DNA from: JAAYZQ01 sp041300865
GTDB lineage: Bacteria; Chloroflexota; Anaerolineae; JAAYZQ01
Reading direction: 5' to 3'
Assembly: GCA_041300865.1 (NCBI GenBank)
Contig: JBFYTF010000376.1
Span: 1-6,241 of the forward strand
Length of the DNA: 6,241 bases
Below are positions 5,586 to 6,241 of the stretch, in pieces. The stretch's first letter is position 1. Every line of letters starts with the position of its first letter. Made by a program: the position numbers and the translations under genes. The notes under the pieces are model-generated. The model did not search any database. It saw only the letters and a program-made list of their open reading frames with translations, and had not been told where the DNA came from.

Positions 5586-6241
5586 GTGGATCTGAGCGTT
5601 ATCGTCGTCAGTTGGAACGTCCGCGACCTTTTGCGCCGCTGCCTCCAGTCTGTAACGGCCGCGGCGACCCCGGGCTCCGGTCAGGGCCAGGCCCTGGAGA
5701 TCGAGATCCTGGTCGTCGACAATGCCAGCTCCGACGGAAGCGCGACCATGGTCCGCACCGAGTTTCCCACGGCCCACCTCATCGCCAACGACCAAAATCG
5801 GGGGTTTACGGCGGCCAACAACCAGGGGCTCGCGGCCAGCCAGGGCCGCTACTTGCTGCTGCTCAACCCCGACGCCGAGCTCGTCGACAACGCCCTGGCC
5901 GAGATGCTCGCCTGCCTGGAAAGCCACCCGCGAGCCGGGGTGGTCGGCCCCGAGTTGCTCTATCCCGACGGCAGCATCCAATCGTCGCGCCGCCGCTTCC
6001 CCACCCTGGCCACTGCCCTGCTCGAAAGCACCGTCATCCAGGAGTGGTGGCGCGACAACCGCGTGCTGCGCCGCTACTACATGCTCGACACACCCCCCTT
6101 GCCCGGCGAGCCGCAGGCGGTGGACTGGGTGGTGGGCGCCTGCCTTCTTGTGCGCCGCGCCGCCTACGAACAGGTGGGCGGGCTCGACGAAGGCTTTTTC
6201 ATGTACTCGGAGGAGCTGGATTGGTGCCGCCGCATCAAGAG
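5586..6241 (+). CDS. Family 2 glycosyltransferase, C-terminus beyond the window
   Basis: The first 218 residues of a GT2 (GT-A fold, COG1216/WbbL-like) glycosyltransferase are present; the gene continues past the right edge. These inverting enzymes move a sugar from a nucleotide donor to a glycan or lipid-linked acceptor at the inner face of the membrane. Seen here are the first strand LSVIVVSWN at 3-11, VVDNASSDGS at 43-52, NRGFTAANNQG at 71-81, the metal-binding NPDAE at 94-98 (DxD-like), VVGPELLYPDGS at 119-130, and WVVGACLLVRR at 181-191, with GGLDEGFFMYSEELDW at 198-213 carrying the catalytic acidic region. A polar loop rich in Gly and Gln (residues 28-38) lengthens the link between the first helix and second strand. 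No membrane segment occurs in the visible part. The gene starts 17 nt after the polyprenyl synthase. Many relatives are rhamnosyltransferases, consistent with the upstream genes, but donor and acceptor are not determined. Confidence 0.9.
   Translation, partial: MDLSVIVVSWNVRDLLRRCLQSVTAAATPGSGQGQALEIEILVVDNASSDGSATMVRTEFPTAHLIANDQNRGFTAANNQGLAASQGRYLLLLNPDAELVDNALAEMLACLESHPRAGVVGPELLYPDGSIQSSRRRFPTLATALLESTVIQEWWRDNRVLRRYYMLDTPPLPGEPQAVDWVVGACLLVRRAAYEQVGGLDEGFFMYSEELDWCRRIK

Noticed and set aside
1..6241. Search for mobile elements, CRISPR repeats, tRNA genes, toxin-antitoxin or defence modules
   Set aside because: Almost the whole window is filled with intact, recognisable metabolic or envelope genes of uniform base composition; no terminal repeats, repeat arrays, cloverleaf sequences or defence domains were seen.

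Overview
The window is ordinary, tightly packed, GC-rich bacterial chromosome. Most third codon positions are G or C, and GTG and TTG starts are used alongside ATG. Gene content and protein style (a TatD nuclease directly before a long-chain polyprenyl synthase, and a COG1216-type glycosyltransferase) look most like Chloroflexota, perhaps the Anaerolineae. That placement rests on my general familiarity with such proteins, not on a search. No transposase, integrase, tRNA, rRNA, CRISPR array or phage gene is visible.

Layout: at the left edge, a leftward gene is cut by the window boundary; only its first 36 or so codons are present, and I cannot name it. A regulatory gap (about 110-341) follows. 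It holds two back-to-back sigma-70-type promoters with near-identical architecture, one for each direction, plus a palindrome and a potential hairpin in the rightward leader. From there to the right edge all genes run rightward as an apparent operon with junctions of -4 to +17 nt: GDP-6-deoxy-mannose reductase (rmd), GDP-mannose 4,6-dehydratase (gmd), a phosphomannomutase/phosphoglucomutase, a TatD-family metal-dependent hydrolase, a trans-polyprenyl diphosphate synthase, and a family 2 glycosyltransferase cut by the right edge.

Functional reading: the hexose-phosphate mutase can supply mannose 1-phosphate. After conversion to GDP-mannose by an enzyme not in this window, Gmd and Rmd would make GDP-D-rhamnose. 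The downstream glycosyltransferase belongs to a family rich in rhamnosyl and other deoxysugar transferases, and the polyprenyl synthase makes either a quinone side chain or a lipid carrier precursor. The simplest interpretation is a cell-surface polysaccharide or glycolipid locus with one housekeeping nuclease inserted. I find no convincing sign of a previously undescribed system. The points most worth checking are the divergent promoter pair, the start codon of rmd, the sugar specificity of the mutase, and whether the polyprenyl synthase and glycosyltransferase belong to the deoxysugar pathway.
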